From positions 5,910,501 to 5,974,500 of the forward strand of contig OX326959.1 of NCBI GenBank assembly GCA_946800325.1: a stretch of 64,000 bases of DNA, in the 5' to 3' direction. Positions 32,276 to 43,918 of this stretch are shown here, in pieces. Numbering within the stretch: the stretch's first letter is position 1; every line of letters begins with the position of its first letter. The notes below the pieces were generated by a model that was given only the letters and a program-made list of their open reading frames with translations, ran no database searches and was not told where the DNA came from. Origin of the DNA: Luzula sylvatica (taxonomy: Eukaryota; Streptophyta; Magnoliopsida; Poales; Juncaceae). The position numbers and the translations under genes are program-made.

Positions 32276-34189
32276 TCCATAACTACCTTCTTGTTGTTGC
32301 TGTGCCTATACACAAATACATTAAAATAAGAAATACAAGGGTATTTTTGATATTACGGGTACCTGAACAAAAGACTGGTGCATGTGTTCGTGAGAGCTGA
32401 CAAAAGGAATGGGCATGCCAGGTCGTGCCTGCATGGCATAATGTGGAGAGTGCATGTAAATAGGAGCTCGTACACCTGGTCCGCCCGCACCGCTTCCCAT
32501 TGGGCTCGCAGCATTAAATGCATGGACCATCATAGATTCTGGTGGAGGAGGGCCTCTGTAAGACATTGCCATTTGCTGATGTGCGCCACCTGGTCCCACC
32601 CATGGCCCTCCCATTTGCATGTGCGCCACCTGGCCACAAAATAAATCCATCAATTTTTATATCTCAAGTATTTTTTATAAAATGTTAAATTTGCAATATG
32701 GTCCTCGCATTATGCTTAAATTGCAAAAAAACCCTTGATTCTTACGAAAATTGAAAATTAATCCCGAAACTGATGGACGGTATCAGGACTAAATTTTGAA
32801 AATCTATAAAATAGAGGGCATTTTGCAAATCAGGCACCATTCAGGGGCCTATTTGCATTTTTTTCTGAAAAAAGAAGGTGAATGATTGATAGAACAGGTG
32901 ACTAACCTGGTGTTGTGGATCGAGAGAGAGCTGAGGTGGCGGGCGAGGACCCGACCCGAGTTGAGGGAACTCAGTTTGGTAATTCACTGCAGGTGCGTAT
33001 AACGGTTGCATAGTGTACGCCCCGTTATTAAACCCAAAACCCGGATCGAATCTCTGAGCATACCTGTCATAACTCCTGTCGTAGTCAGGATCTTTGCGGT
33101 CCACTTCGCGGTCTCTAAATATCGCAACTCTATTCCCACTTCTAGTCCTAGCTAGGCCCCCTTCATTATTATTAATATTATTATTCCTATTGTTATTATT
33201 ATTATTATCCCATCTACTCGATTCGAAATTCAACTCGCTCGACCCTTCGTCGCCACTTGTCTCTATCCAATTATCGAGACTCTCTGGTAATTTCACCTCC
33301 TCTCGTGCTTTAACAACTGTGCTACTATTATTATTGTTGTTATTACTAATACTAGTCTTATTGTTGTCATTAAATATTCTGGCACGAGCTCGAGTATATT
33401 CTTCTTTTCTCTCTTCTACACTCTTCGGCTGATTCGATCTTGTATTCGAGCCGCTGGAGTTACCGTGTAACCCTTTGTGTGGTCTCGGCTTGATAGCAAG
33501 TTTGACCGGGGTAGAAGAACTGGAGTCATCCTGTGGGAGGTTAACAGGTATGTCAGCGAGTCTGATCGCGGGTAGACGGATGTGGGAGCTGATTTTGCGA
33601 ACGATGATTCTGGATGAGGATCCATCAGGAGATATTGGATCGGGTATGGCAATGGATTGGAGGAAATAGTGCTGGGCCAATCGGTGAGCTGCGAGACGGA
33701 GGTAAGAGGTGGGAAGTGAGTTGAATTCAATTTGCACTTGGTTAGGGTTTCGAATGAACCTCTCTATGTCTTGCTCCATCCTTAGAACTACAAAAGAGAA
33801 TGAAGTTTTAGTGAATATGGCAAAGTAATTAAAGCATTGAAAAACACTAGATTGACATTATAGTAGCTAGTAAAGGAACTAATAAATTGCAATAAATGAG
33901 ATCGAATGAATAGATTAGAACAGAGAAATACAATACCAGAAATTCGTTCACGAGGTTTCTCAAGTGCTTCTCTTAAGAACTGATCGACTTGATTAATCAA
34001 CTCCTCGGTAGACTGAACCGGCGGAGGCGGCGATGCATGAACCGACGACTGCTGTGGTAGATCGGAGTCCGGTACAGGAGAGACACTCTTACGAGAATCA
34101 GAGATTAACAGCCGTTTGACGGTATCCTCCAGATCCGCCGTCTCCCATGACTCGGGAGCCGTCAAGTCATCCTTGTTCTTGTTCTCCAT
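32258..34189 (-). CDS. R3H-SUZ domain RNA-binding protein
   Basis: Four minus-strand exons: 34189-33937, 33787-32907, 32629-32363, 32305-32258, all GT..AG with matching phases, give 482 residues. Exon 1 is acidic with a proline run and the helix EELINQVDQFLREALEKPRE. The R3H domain spans about residues 85-150 and has the defining R-x3-H (R115, H119 in SYLRLAAHRLAQHY), which binds single-stranded nucleic acid. The SUZ region follows, with IIVRK, IRLPAIRLADIP and KSVEERKEEYTRARARIF. Then come asparagine runs, and a Pro/Met/Gln-rich tail ending MARPR. Related plant proteins are presumed cytoplasmic mRNA-binding factors; the precise function is not known to me. The stop is UAG inside a predicted hairpin loop, with 20 further in-frame sense codons before a UAA. 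Confidence 0.88.
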
Positions 34190-35367
34190 TGATGAAAAAC
34201 AAACCTAACTGTAATCGAGCTAGGGTTTGGTGATGGCAACTGGAATTGGAACCCTAATCCTAAAGCTAGATGGTGTATTGAGACCTGAGAGATGCATTGA
34301 TCAGAGATCGATTGTTGCTTGTGTGTGGGCGATTTCCGATTAATGGCGACGATCGATCGATTGGGGGATAAAAGGAAAGAGATGAGAATGAAATAATAAA
34401 TTGGATGGGGATTGATATATCTACTGAGTCACTGACAACGGGACCCACAACTCAGTGAGTGTAATAATATAAGACTGTCTTGTGTAGACCGTGTCTAGAT
34501 AATAATTCACAGAGAGGAGAATGAAAGGTCAGGAAGAAAGTTTTATATAGACTTGGTGCATATTATATTAAATGTGGAGCAGGATAAACTTTACTACCTA
34601 GAAAAATTTAAGGAAAATTTTCAAAAAAATCCCTAGTTTTTTTTTGAAAATTCAAAAGAAGCTCTATCTTTGTTGATATTCCAAAAAACCCTTCAAAACA
34701 AAATTTCATTTTCAAAAAAAAAATCCTATAGATGTTAAAGTTAACATTTTATGGTGTTCATTTTTCTTGGACAAAATACCCTTTCCTATTTCATATTTAA
34801 TTTTACTAAGGTATTTTTGTATTAATTTTAAAAATCTTCATAAATATTTTTTAAAATATACTATTTTTTTTTTAAAAATTATATTTTATATTAATTTTAC
34901 AAATATAGATATAAATATTTTTAACATATGCTAATTACAAAAATTAAAATATATTATTTATTTAATTTTAATATTTTCTTTATTATATATTTTTTCATAT
35001 AAAACTAACATTAAATTAAAAACAAGAGAAGCTTAAATACCCAATTGAGTATTTGAGGTAATTGTAATTGAGACTTTTTAGCCATTAACTTTACATCAAG
35101 ATTAGAATTTTATCATGAAAAATAATAATATAAAAAACTTATACATCTTGAAAATATTTTGAAATATCATATTAACTATGGACCAGGCTAAACTTTACGA
35201 ATATACCCCTAGAGGCCAGAAGGCTAGAACCTAAAAAATTTCAAACTTGAAATCAGCAATACCCTTCTTTTTTCAAAAGGATCCCTAAAGTACACATTTT
35301 TTTTCTGACTTAATACGTGAATAAATAATACTGCAAATAAAAAAATCTCAATCTTATAATTACAATT
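34190..35367. other. Promoter side of the R3H gene and degenerate repeats
   Basis: Bases 34190-34450 look like the leader of the R3H gene. Bases 34600-34830 contain phrases such as 'atttcat' and 'acaaaatacccttt' that recall the MULE-type element at 30338, much decayed. The rest is AT-rich with nothing recognisable. Confidence 0.4.
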
Positions 35368-35689
35368 TTATTTAGTTTCATCAAAGAAGCCTCTCAAATA
35401 GAGATGAGACCAGAGAGGCAAGGAAAGGAAGAAAGTACAGAGAGACCAAATTAAGCAGCAAAAAGCTAACCCTAAACTTCCATTTCTCATGAAATCACTC
35501 TCTGAAGAGTATACTGTAAGAAGAACCATAATTATATCTCCGACGAACCAAAATAATGTCCAGAAAATCTTCATGCGCGTGGCGTTTTCGAGTTGACAAA
35601 ACAGCAATACTAACCACACAGATCGTAAGGATGTTTGGAAATACCCCAAAACCTAGTTTGTCGTTTTTCTTTTTCTCTTCGGTCAACAT
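35368..35689 (-). pseudogene. Possible frameshifted small membrane-protein gene
   Basis: Two overlapping minus-strand frames seem to be parts of one protein. The first starts at 35689 with a polar N-terminus (MLTEEKKKNDKLGFG) and a hydrophobic helix. The second, one frame over, contains two strongly hydrophobic segments (MKIFWTLFWFVGDIIMVLL and LGLAFCCLIWSLCTFFLSL) and ends at 35368. A switch near 35610-35600 would give about 107 residues with three membrane segments. No intron can explain it in so short a space. I do not recognise the family; either half may be chance. Confidence 0.35.
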
Positions 35690-35811
35690 TTAAAATTACT
35701 ATTTTAACCTTTACATATTGGGTGATTCTATGGTAAAACCTTATCGAAAGGGTATTTTGGGAATTTATAATTAATTGGATATTCTCAATTAAATTAGTTT
35801 CCTGTTCGAAC

Positions 35812-37017
35812 TAGGGGTGTACAATAAACCCAAAACCCACCCAATCCGTCCAACCCAACCCGACCCGACCCACTTTTTACGGGTTTGTATGCTATTAAAA
35901 TTGGGTTTGGGTTTTCATTTTGAAAAACCCGAAGTTATGGGTCGGTTTATGGGTTAGAAATTAAAACCCGAATTAACCCAACCCGATCCGTATTTTCTAT
36001 TGTTAGTAATTATTTTTAATAAAACTAAATATGTCATGAATTTTTTTTACGAATATTGAAGTATGACTTGTCATGTTTGGAGAAAATATAGAAAATGTGT
36101 ATAATTGTAATTCATTTATTTCCTTATATATAAATTATTTCTTTCTTATGTTTTTTTTTTAGGAAACAATATAACATGGCAGTAATATATTTCTTCATTC
36201 ATGGTATTATTTTCAATTTATTATTTAATTAACAAAAAGACATGCCTTCATATGTTTCATGAAACAGAGAACTAATCATTTAATTCCACAAAATAATTTT
36301 TAATTTTTTCTCGATTCTCTTTCATCAAGAGAGTTCCATCAAAAGTGTATCTTTCATATTGCAATTGCCATTTTTTCATCACAAATTTGGCCTCCAGATT
36401 TGAGTCCAAGGTAAAATAATTGATCTCTTTTTTCTTTTTCTTTTTCTAATTTTTTCGAATAGTTTTATCTAAGTTTTTGTTATTTCGATTTTGAGATCTT
36501 AAATTTTAAATTAAATTGTCACATGGTTGGTATATATTTAATATATTAAGTACTTCATATATACTTATTATTGTGCTAATATATATATTTTTTATTTCAG
36601 ATAATAGATATAAGCTTTGTGCTTAAAATTTCTTATTAAATTAAATTAATAAGATAGTTTTTAAAAGTTTTGATAATTGAGATGTCGATTTTTTTTTTTA
36701 GTTTTTAGTTTTGAATTTCTTTATTTGTGTTGTTTTGGTGACATTATAAAATAAAATTTTTGCATTTTATTGTCTACTGAGTATTACGTATAAAATTATT
36801 ATTTTTCATGAAAATATTTTATGTTTAATTGTATTATTATTAATCGATTTCAAAACCTATTTGACCCAGCCAACCCACCCAACCCGACCTTTATCATATA
36901 GAATGGATTTTTCAAATATTATGGGTTGGGTCGGGCTCAAAAATTCAAACCCGACATGATTGGGTTGGGTCATAGTGATCATCAAAACCCGTTTAACCCA
37001 ACCCGTGTACACCCCTA
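35812..37017. mobile_element. Non-autonomous hAT element (1206 bp)
   Basis: The ends are perfect inverted repeats, TAGGGGTGTACA and TGTACACCCCTA. The flanks are GTTCGAAC (35804-35811) and GTTCGAGC (37018-37025), an 8-bp duplication with one mismatch. Subterminal regions are rich in AACCCAACCCGACC on one side and GGTTGGGTCGGG on the other. There is no transposase. Confidence 0.85.
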
Positions 37018-37104
37018 GTTCGAGCATTGTATTAATTATTATTTAAATTAGAAAATTGAAAAATAAGAATTGAAAAAAAGGTTCTATCATAGAATCACCC
37101 ATAC

Positions 37105-37383
37105 ATATTTACTCTTTTGAAAATCCAAAATATCATATTTACTCTTTTAAAAATAAAAATATCATAGTTATGCTCTCAATAATAAAAATATCATACGTAC
37201 CCTTCCGAAACGATCGAAATAACAAATTCATAAAGAATGGAACCCGGATTAGGACGGTAAATATGATATTTCGTTTCGGAAGACAACGTATGTTATTTTT
37301 ATTATTGAGAGGGAAAATATGATATTTTTATTTTTCAAAAACTAAATATGATAATTCGGATTTCTAGAAAGGTAAAATAGTAA
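37105..37383. mobile_element. Small inverted-repeat MITE, AAAATATCAT family
   Basis: The arms are inverted copies of ATATTTACTCTTTT..AAAATATCAT blocks. The same family occurs in two HIRA introns. A stretch matching the right end in inverse orientation lies at 35690-35720, on the far side of the hAT insertion, so an older, larger element may have been split. Confidence 0.6.
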
Positions 37384-37482
37384 TTTTAAATGTTAACTGT
37401 TAAGTTTAACGGAGAAATTGGAGAAAAAAGAATAAATATGTAAACCCTCCTATAAATTAAAGAGTACGTACTTATTATAGGG

Positions 37483-37586
37483 AGTATTTTCTCACTGGTA
37501 GAGACAACTTTGCGATATATATCTTTTGCGTGGAAGTATTTTCTCACTGGTAGAGACAACTTTGCGATATATATCTTTTGCGTAAA
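37483..37586. repeat. 52-bp tandem duplication
   Basis: AGTATTTTCTCACTGGTAGA starts a unit at 37483 and again at 37535. The two units are almost identical through TATATATCTTTTGCGT. Confidence 0.8.
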
Positions 37587-38026
37587 TGAAGGATAATGCA
37601 AGCAAAACAAGAGGAGAGCTTCCCAAGATCATTTTGAGTGGATCAGAACGAGGGAGGTACGCCAAGAGGACGGCTTGAAGAAGAAAGACAAGAACATGCA
37701 AGTTGGTTACTACATTGAAATCAATTGATTCAAGTTTAATTTTGTATGAGTCTTCGGCCTCGCCGTGGCCAATTCAAAGCGGCCCTCATCCATCTATCTC
37801 GATAAATCAGGGGAAAAATAGAAGAACAATTAATGAAGTTATGAATGATTGAAAATTCGATGGCAAAATCACGAAAGCAAAAGAAACAATTAGTAGAAGA
37901 ATACTGTAAAATGTTATCAAACAGGAAACAAGAAAATGCTAAAAATAGAAAGAAAAAAAATCTTTGAATAGTTAAATCATACAAAAAAAAATAGTTAAAT
38001 CATACACAAAAAAAACCAATAATCAT
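37587..38026. other. Intergenic DNA
   Basis: AT-rich; no gene, RNA or clear repeat seen. Confidence 0.4.
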
Positions 38027-38187
38027 AGGCACCTAGATTTTTTATCTAGATTTGCACCTAGAAATACACGTGGCATTCAAATTTAGAATTTCTAAAATTT
38101 ATTTCCATTTAAAAGTTTGATGTGGCTGCACCGTGATTTGCCACGTATGTTTCTAAATGAAATCTAGGTGCGAAATCTAGGTGCCTA
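38027..38187. mobile_element. Short MITE (161 bp)
   Basis: The ends AGGCACCTAGATTT and AAATCTAGGTGCCT are inverted repeats. ATCAT flanks both sides (38022-38026, 38188-38192). A second internal GCACCTAGA copy lies in each arm. The superfamily is not clear from a 5-bp duplication. Confidence 0.65.
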
Positions 38188-38612
38188 TCATTATTGCAAA
38201 AAAAACATAACATGATAATTGTGGTCAAATAGTAGCGCAATAACGAACACTTTAATTGTTCTGGGTTTAAGGGGAACTAAATTCTAATGTTGAATATACA
38301 AAATTATTGACTAAAATGATTAGAAACGTCAAACAATGTGAATTTCTGTATTAACAACATATCTTTGAATCAAAATAAATTATTTTGGTGACATTCATCA
38401 TCATCTTTGTGGAAATTAAATATAAATTATATACAATATCCATTTTAGATAAAAAGAAAAGGGACAGGTCCAATTACTACTTAAGCTAAAAAGAAAATAC
38501 TAATCCTGCCAAAATTTCCAAAATACCCAATTAAGCAATTCATAATTGGCTAATTTATTTTCTAAAATACTCAAAAAATATATATTTCTTTATCCCTTTC
38601 ATCTAATTAAGT
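38188..38612. other. Intergenic DNA, 3' side of the GT29 gene
   Basis: AT-rich; probably includes the 3' untranslated region of the minus-strand gene. Nothing else seen. Confidence 0.4.
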
Positions 38613-39806
38613 CTAACCATAAACAACTACCAGTGGAACCCTAAACCCAAGATCACTCAAAAAAGGTATAATCTCGGGTCTCTCTGCCAAATCACGATAA
38701 ATCATATATTCAGCCAAATAATCATGCAAATCCAATTCTTTCTTTTGATTCGTATGATAATGATGTTTCGATTTATCTGATTTCCCAAATCCAAATAAAC
38801 TAACTTTATCACAAATCCCCAATGCGGCCATTACTGCTTGAAATCCAGATGAATAATGAAACAATTTTTCATCGTGCGATTTTTTCCAATCAAGTGGCAA
38901 TTTATTTGTTTCTTCGACGAATCTCTTCAAAGAATAGAACTTCACAATCTTCGCACAGAGCGAATCGAAACCTGGATCGGTTATGAACAAAGGGGCCCCT
39001 TTCGAACCAGAATTGCACGCATGGTAGTCGATGAAATGCTGAGCTTGACAAAAGTACATCAAAACGGGTACGTTTTCCCCGTACGGGTGGCAAAAACATC
39101 CGGCCCGTTTAGCACAACGGACTAGAATGTGTGAATTGATAAACGAAAGACCTGTTTTCGATCCTACATGATTTGCGTATCCACCTATGCGAGCATTGTT
39201 CAATCGAATAACCAAATCATGATTATCAATTTCTTCACCATGATTCGAATTCAAGAGGATTCCACTATTACCAACTACTGCACAAGACCGGTACTTGGTA
39301 CCGGGTTTTGATTCAGATCCAATTGGTAATTTCATCAATTCCGTAAGATTGTACCGTCTATTATGAGGTCGAATTCGGGTTCTTAGAAGTCTCCGGAGCT
39401 CCGGCACGACTCGCATCCGATTTCGATAATCTTTTGGAGAACGAAGCCTGTGAGGCACGTGGTCACTGTCCATTGGATCCAACCGCCACGAAGCTGGTCT
39501 GCGTGGATGGTGGGTACGAGATGGGTCTTTAGTAGGAGGAAAATTTCCATCTAACAGGTCTTGTATATCCTTTCTAAGCCATTCTCCGCCCGGATCCGAT
39601 TCCGCCAAGCGGAGTAGCTCAGCCGTGACATTAGACGGTACATAATTCGATACAGCTTGATTCTTGCTATGTTTTTGAACAGCCCAAAGGAAGATTTGAG
39701 GAGATGGACGTAACACTGTTCCAGAGAGAGATGAAAGAAGAGACAAGATAGAGCAAAAAGCGAAAAGGAGAGAAAGGGATAATGGTATACGCAAAGATCG
39801 TTTCAT
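38613..39806 (-). CDS. GALT29A: GT29 glycosyltransferase, GALT29A-like
   Basis: A single-exon gene of 397 residues, close in length to Arabidopsis GALT29A. Residues 8-30 form a signal anchor, as in type II Golgi membrane proteins. The sialyltransferase-family motif L covers about 171-220 ([29 protein letters not shown]). Motif S lies around 313-341 ([20 protein letters not shown], then FGFG). The VS-type motif is HHYHTNQ at 348-354. Cysteines at 240s-280s fit the fold. Plants lack sialic acid; GALT29A adds beta-1,6-galactose to arabinogalactan side chains in the Golgi. Related plant GT29 proteins (MGP2/SIA1, SIA2) are longer and differ at the N-terminus, so GALT29A is the best assignment. The start codon directly precedes the anchor and a TATA box lies 190 bp upstream. 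Confidence 0.88.
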   Translation of the reverse strand: MKRSLRIPLSLSLLFAFCSILSLLSSLSGTVLRPSPQIFLWAVQKHSKNQAVSNYVPSNVTAELLRLAESDPGGEWLRKDIQDLLDGNFPPTKDPSRTHHPRRPASWRLDPMDSDHVPHRLRSPKDYRNRMRVVPELRRLLRTRIRPHNRRYNLTELMKLPIGSESKPGTKYRSCAVVGNSGILLNSNHGEEIDNHDLVIRLNNARIGGYANHVGSKTGLSFINSHILVRCAKRAGCFCHPYGENVPVLMYFCQAQHFIDYHACNSGSKGAPLFITDPGFDSLCAKIVKFYSLKRFVEETNKLPLDWKKSHDEKLFHYSSGFQAVMAALGICDKVSLFGFGKSDKSKHHYHTNQKKELDLHDYLAEYMIYRDLAERPEIIPFLSDLGFRVPLVVVYG

Positions 39807-39995
39807 GGTTTGGAGAGACCCAAAGAGGTTTTAACGCTCTAGAGAAAGAACCCTTGAATCGCCATTGTTTGGAATCTTTGGATAGAGGGAGAAATATGCG
39901 GGTGGGAAAAAATGGCTAGGTTTCGTTTTCAAAGGTTGAGTGGAGAAGACGACTGGACTGGTGCATTAGACCTTATTGCTGGACTTGGTCTCTGC

Positions 39996-40002
39996 ATTTA
40001 TA
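39996..40002 (-). promoter_or_regulatory. TATA box of the GALT29A-like gene
   Basis: TATAAAT on the minus strand (plus strand ATTTATA), 190 bp upstream of the start codon. Confidence 0.5.
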
Positions 40003-40335
40003 ACAACTGTGTCCCACACGTCAGTGGACTAAATATAGAAGGGCTGGTCTAGGGGAAATTTTCATGGATGGAATGGATTTTTAGCCGAAAGATTGGTAAA
40101 TAGTTGGGTAGACAAGGTCCTTCGAAAATATTAGAGGAATTATGGAGTCTACAATTTAGTGAATGTGTTGATTGTAAACCGTGTCCATGCAAACAATGTT
40201 CGGAAAATTGGGCAAGTAGTTCGCCTAATGATGGGAGAGTCAATAATTGATATTAATTAATTAAATGTTTAGTCAGCACTGATTAACCATAATCATGTTT
40301 ATATACAAATTGGAAACCTTTACTTTACCAATGGA

Positions 40336-40935
40336 TAGGGGTGTCAATGGTTCGGATCCGGTTCGGATAGTGGTCATACCAGATCCATATCCATATTGTC
40401 GGATCCGGATACGGTTCGGATAATAAACGGATACGGATACGGTTCGGATATTGTCGGATACGGATACGGATATGGTTCTGTTTCGGATATTAAAACGGAT
40501 ATTATGTTATCATAATGTAACTTACTTTTTAGTTATAAATATATATAATTTGTGACATGAACGATAAATATGATTATATTTAAACATAATTTTACGATTG
40601 TGAGTTAAATCATTTACAAATCATTAATTTGTATATAATTTTTCAACTAATATCAAATATAATACATAAAAATAATATATAATATGAGTATCCGGATCCG
40701 ATTTCGGATACTCGAATCTAGTTTCGAGTATCCGGATCCTAAAAATACCCGGATCCGGAACACGGATCCGGTTCCCGCACCAAAACCGAATATCGAATCC
40801 GGTTCCGGATCTTAAAATTAGCAACCAGATCCATATCCGGATCCACTCGGATTCGGATATTTTTTTCGAATCCGGATATTTTTTCGGATACGGTTCGGGT
40901 CGGTTCGGGCAATATCCACACCATTGACATCCCTA
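40336..40935. mobile_element. Non-autonomous hAT element (600 bp)
   Basis: The inverted ends are TAGGGGTGTCAATGG and CCATTGACATCCCTA. The flanks are a perfect 8-bp duplication, CCAATGGA (40328-40335, 40936-40943). Both subterminal zones are packed with CGGATACGG, CGGATCCGG and GGTTCGGATA repeats, likely transposase-binding sites. Confidence 0.88.
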
Positions 40936-41212
40936 CCAATGGAACCCTGGTAAATGTAGAAATGAAAAATTCTACATCCACACAAGTATTTCACCGAATT
41001 AATACCGAATTGTAAAATATGATAATATTTCATGTGGGTCCCATCCTATCTATTCACTCAAATACATACAAAAAATACACTTCGGTATCAATTCTTAAAA
41101 TATTTCTGTAAGCATAGACTTTTTGTGTAGAAATATTATGTATAGCCCCAACAAATAAAATAACCAAATCCATAAATATCTTCCTTGAATAATCTTTGGA
41201 TTAATCATGTGT

Positions 41213-41653
41213 TATGTTAGGCGGATACTTCAAAAATCAAGTCGTATCGTATCGTATATCGATACTCATCGGATACGTATCTGATATTCCGCGTGCCGCA
41301 TTCCGATATTTTATTTCAAAATAGCATCAGATACTTCTGAATACTTGTCGGATAATTAAGTTATAACGCATCAATAAATATACTTGAAAAACAAAAATAT
41401 ACATTTTAAACCGAAATAAATGATAATGCATATAAGTAAATTAAATATAATAAATATTTACTTAATAGGATCTTATTTTTGTAATAACAAAATTTTAGTA
41501 TATTTTATGTAAAAAATATAATATATAAGAAAATATAATTAATAAAATAATAAAATATTATATATAATAGACGTATTTTTTAAAAAAAACAATCGTATCG
41601 TCGAATTTGTATTGTGTCGGATACGATACTCGTATTCATATTCGTGCAACATA
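41213..41653. mobile_element. Probable small non-autonomous DNA element
   Basis: The ends are similar inverted sequences (TATGTTAGGCGGATAC and the reverse complement of GTGCAACATA). Subterminal CGTATCGTATCGTA and CGGATACGATACTCG repeats face each other. No clear target duplication was found. Confidence 0.45.
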
Positions 41654-42499
41654 GATCATATGTGTATCAGCTCGGCGCGTTCAATTGGGTTTTGGTTAGA
41701 TGTGTTCGGTTTGGGTCGCTTTGAGGTTCTGTTTTCTTCTAGTCACAAGATAGGTCAACTCGGATTAGGTCGGGGTTTTGCTGGTCCAGGTCAGATTTCG
41801 CTTCAAGGTTCAGTTTTCTTTGAGATGTTGTCGGGTCGATCTTCTTGGGTTTAGGTTGAGCATGCTCGGGTTAGTTTTGGATTTCGGGTTGAATTTGGTG
41901 TAATATCGGTCAAGATTCGAGTTGTGTCGGTTTAAATTTCTCTTCTAGTTATTGGGCACATGAATTATGAAAGCAATCATGTCATGAAAATAAAATGAAT
42001 TTTGTATTTTTTATATAAAAATAAAATTTCCTCAACTTTATACATAACATTAATTCCGAATAGCAAATAATTGTTGGGAGTTACAAATGCATTCCGAGTT
42101 AAATGAATGCCGGACCACTCTTTTTAATCACATGACGCTACGTGACAAAAGTGCATACTAAAAAAAAGACGCGGGTAAAAAACTAGACGAGCAGTCTTTT
42201 TTCGAACGTTTAATATTCGAACAGCGTCTAATATGTTTGTTGCCTTCATATTCGGATAGTTGTTTTTATATCTTCATATTCGGATAGTTGTTTTTACATA
42301 TTTATATATTTCATATTTATATATATACAATGAAAAAAATATAAATAACAATAGATATTTATCAATAATATAGAAAAATATATAAATATTTATAAATTAT
42401 AACTCGTTATTATCTATTTTTTACTAGAAATTCTATTATACATTTTTTCTCTCTTATCATAGACTTTTTTTTTTTGTATTTGGACGATTAAGATTCAAA
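41654..42499. other. Intergenic DNA
   Basis: Bases 41660-41940 are a G/T-rich stretch of repeated 'gggtt' and 'tcggg'-type words. TTCATATTCGGATAGTTGTT is directly repeated at about 42246-42292. The rest is AT-rich with no gene. Confidence 0.4.
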
Positions 42500-43023
42500 G
42501 ATTCTTTTTAGTCTAGAATTCCTAAATTAAATATTTTATCATAAGATCTTTGATAAAAATATGTAAAAATCCTAATTAAAGTGTAAAAAGTAATTTTATT
42601 CCTATATTATTCCCTCATCTGGTCATTTCGTATTTTCTCCAATTATCTACTGGACCGAGCCCCACAACAAATTAGATTCTTTTTAGTCTCGAATTCCTAA
42701 ATTAAATATTTTACCATAAGATCTTTGATAAAAATATGTAAAAATCCTAATTAAAGTGTAAAAAGTAATTTTATTCCTATATTATTCCCTCGTATGGTCA
42801 TTTCCTATTTCTCCAATTATCTACTGAACCGAGCCCCACAACAAATTAGATTCTTTTTAGTCTAGAATTCCTAAATTAAATATTTTACCATAAGATCTTT
42901 GATAAAAATATGTAAAAATCCTAATTAAAGTGTAAAAAGTAATTTAATTCTTATATTATTCCCTCATCCGGTCATTTCCTATTTTCTCCAATTATCTACT
43001 GGACCGAGTCCCACAACAAATTA
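42500..43023. repeat. Three tandem copies of a ~175-bp repeat
   Basis: Units start with GATTCTTTTTAGTCT at 42500, 42675 and 42849 and end with CCACAACAAATTA. They are nearly identical, and the third has an ATTTAATTCTTATA variation. Confidence 0.88.
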
Positions 43024-43712
43024 ATTGAGCTTCGTTGATCTTACATTCCAATCCGCGCGAGATTTTTCTAGATTTTCCGGATTCGGGCTCATTTTCAAAA
43101 TAGATGTCAGAGAATTTGTGCGGATTTTTCGAATTCCGGCATGTTCGCAACATTTTGGTTATGATTCATGAATGATATATGGATCCCTTCCAAGAGAAAT
43201 CATTATTAAACAATTCTGAAAACTAACTAATGGTGGTTGGAATTATTAAGTTATCTTCTTTTCAAATAATTATACAAAATAATGTTTGCCACGTTTAAGT
43301 TTGATCCTTTATATCTACTTATAAATAATTTCCAAATTTATTGAAATAAAATGTTACGCCTCTTTATCTGGTCTGTGTACCTACAAACCAAACAAGTCTG
43401 GTTCAGAAATAGACCACACAGATTACTTTAAAGTTATGAGTAACAAAAGATCAGGAGAGGTGATGTCCAAAAGACGGACAATCAAACCTCGTGCCCGACG
43501 AGTTTGGAGTTCAAAAGAAGATAGCGAACTTCCATCCAATCGCCTCCATTTCCATCAAATTGCAGCTTTCATTAGGCTCAAATAAATGTACCCAATTTAT
43601 TTTGAACAAAAAATGGTCCTTTTCATGAGACGAGAAAATGAGAAATTTTAAAATTAATTCAGGTAAACATTTTTTTGTTTTTTCAGAATCTAATTTAGAC
43701 AATGTTTTTCAA
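43024..43712. other. Intergenic DNA before the tandem duplication
   Basis: No gene or clear repeat seen. Homology to the second duplication unit starts abruptly at 43713. Confidence 0.4.
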
Positions 43713-43918
43713 ATTACATAATTTTGATATTTTATTTGTAAATTTAATCAAATTATTTCAGAAAATTAATAACACAACAAATATTAAAAATGATGATATT
43801 AAAATGAAAGATTAAATATCCCTAAATTCAAGATTTTGTTTATTTTTAACATACTAATTGTATTTATACCTCTGTTAACGTCATAAATCCATTTTACCCA
43901 CTTTCGTCAGTCTTTTAG

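Noticed and set aside
33094..33432. Plus-strand leucine-rich frame
   Set aside because: Antisense of the Asn-rich part of the R3H gene; the leucines come from reverse-read AAT/AAC repeats.
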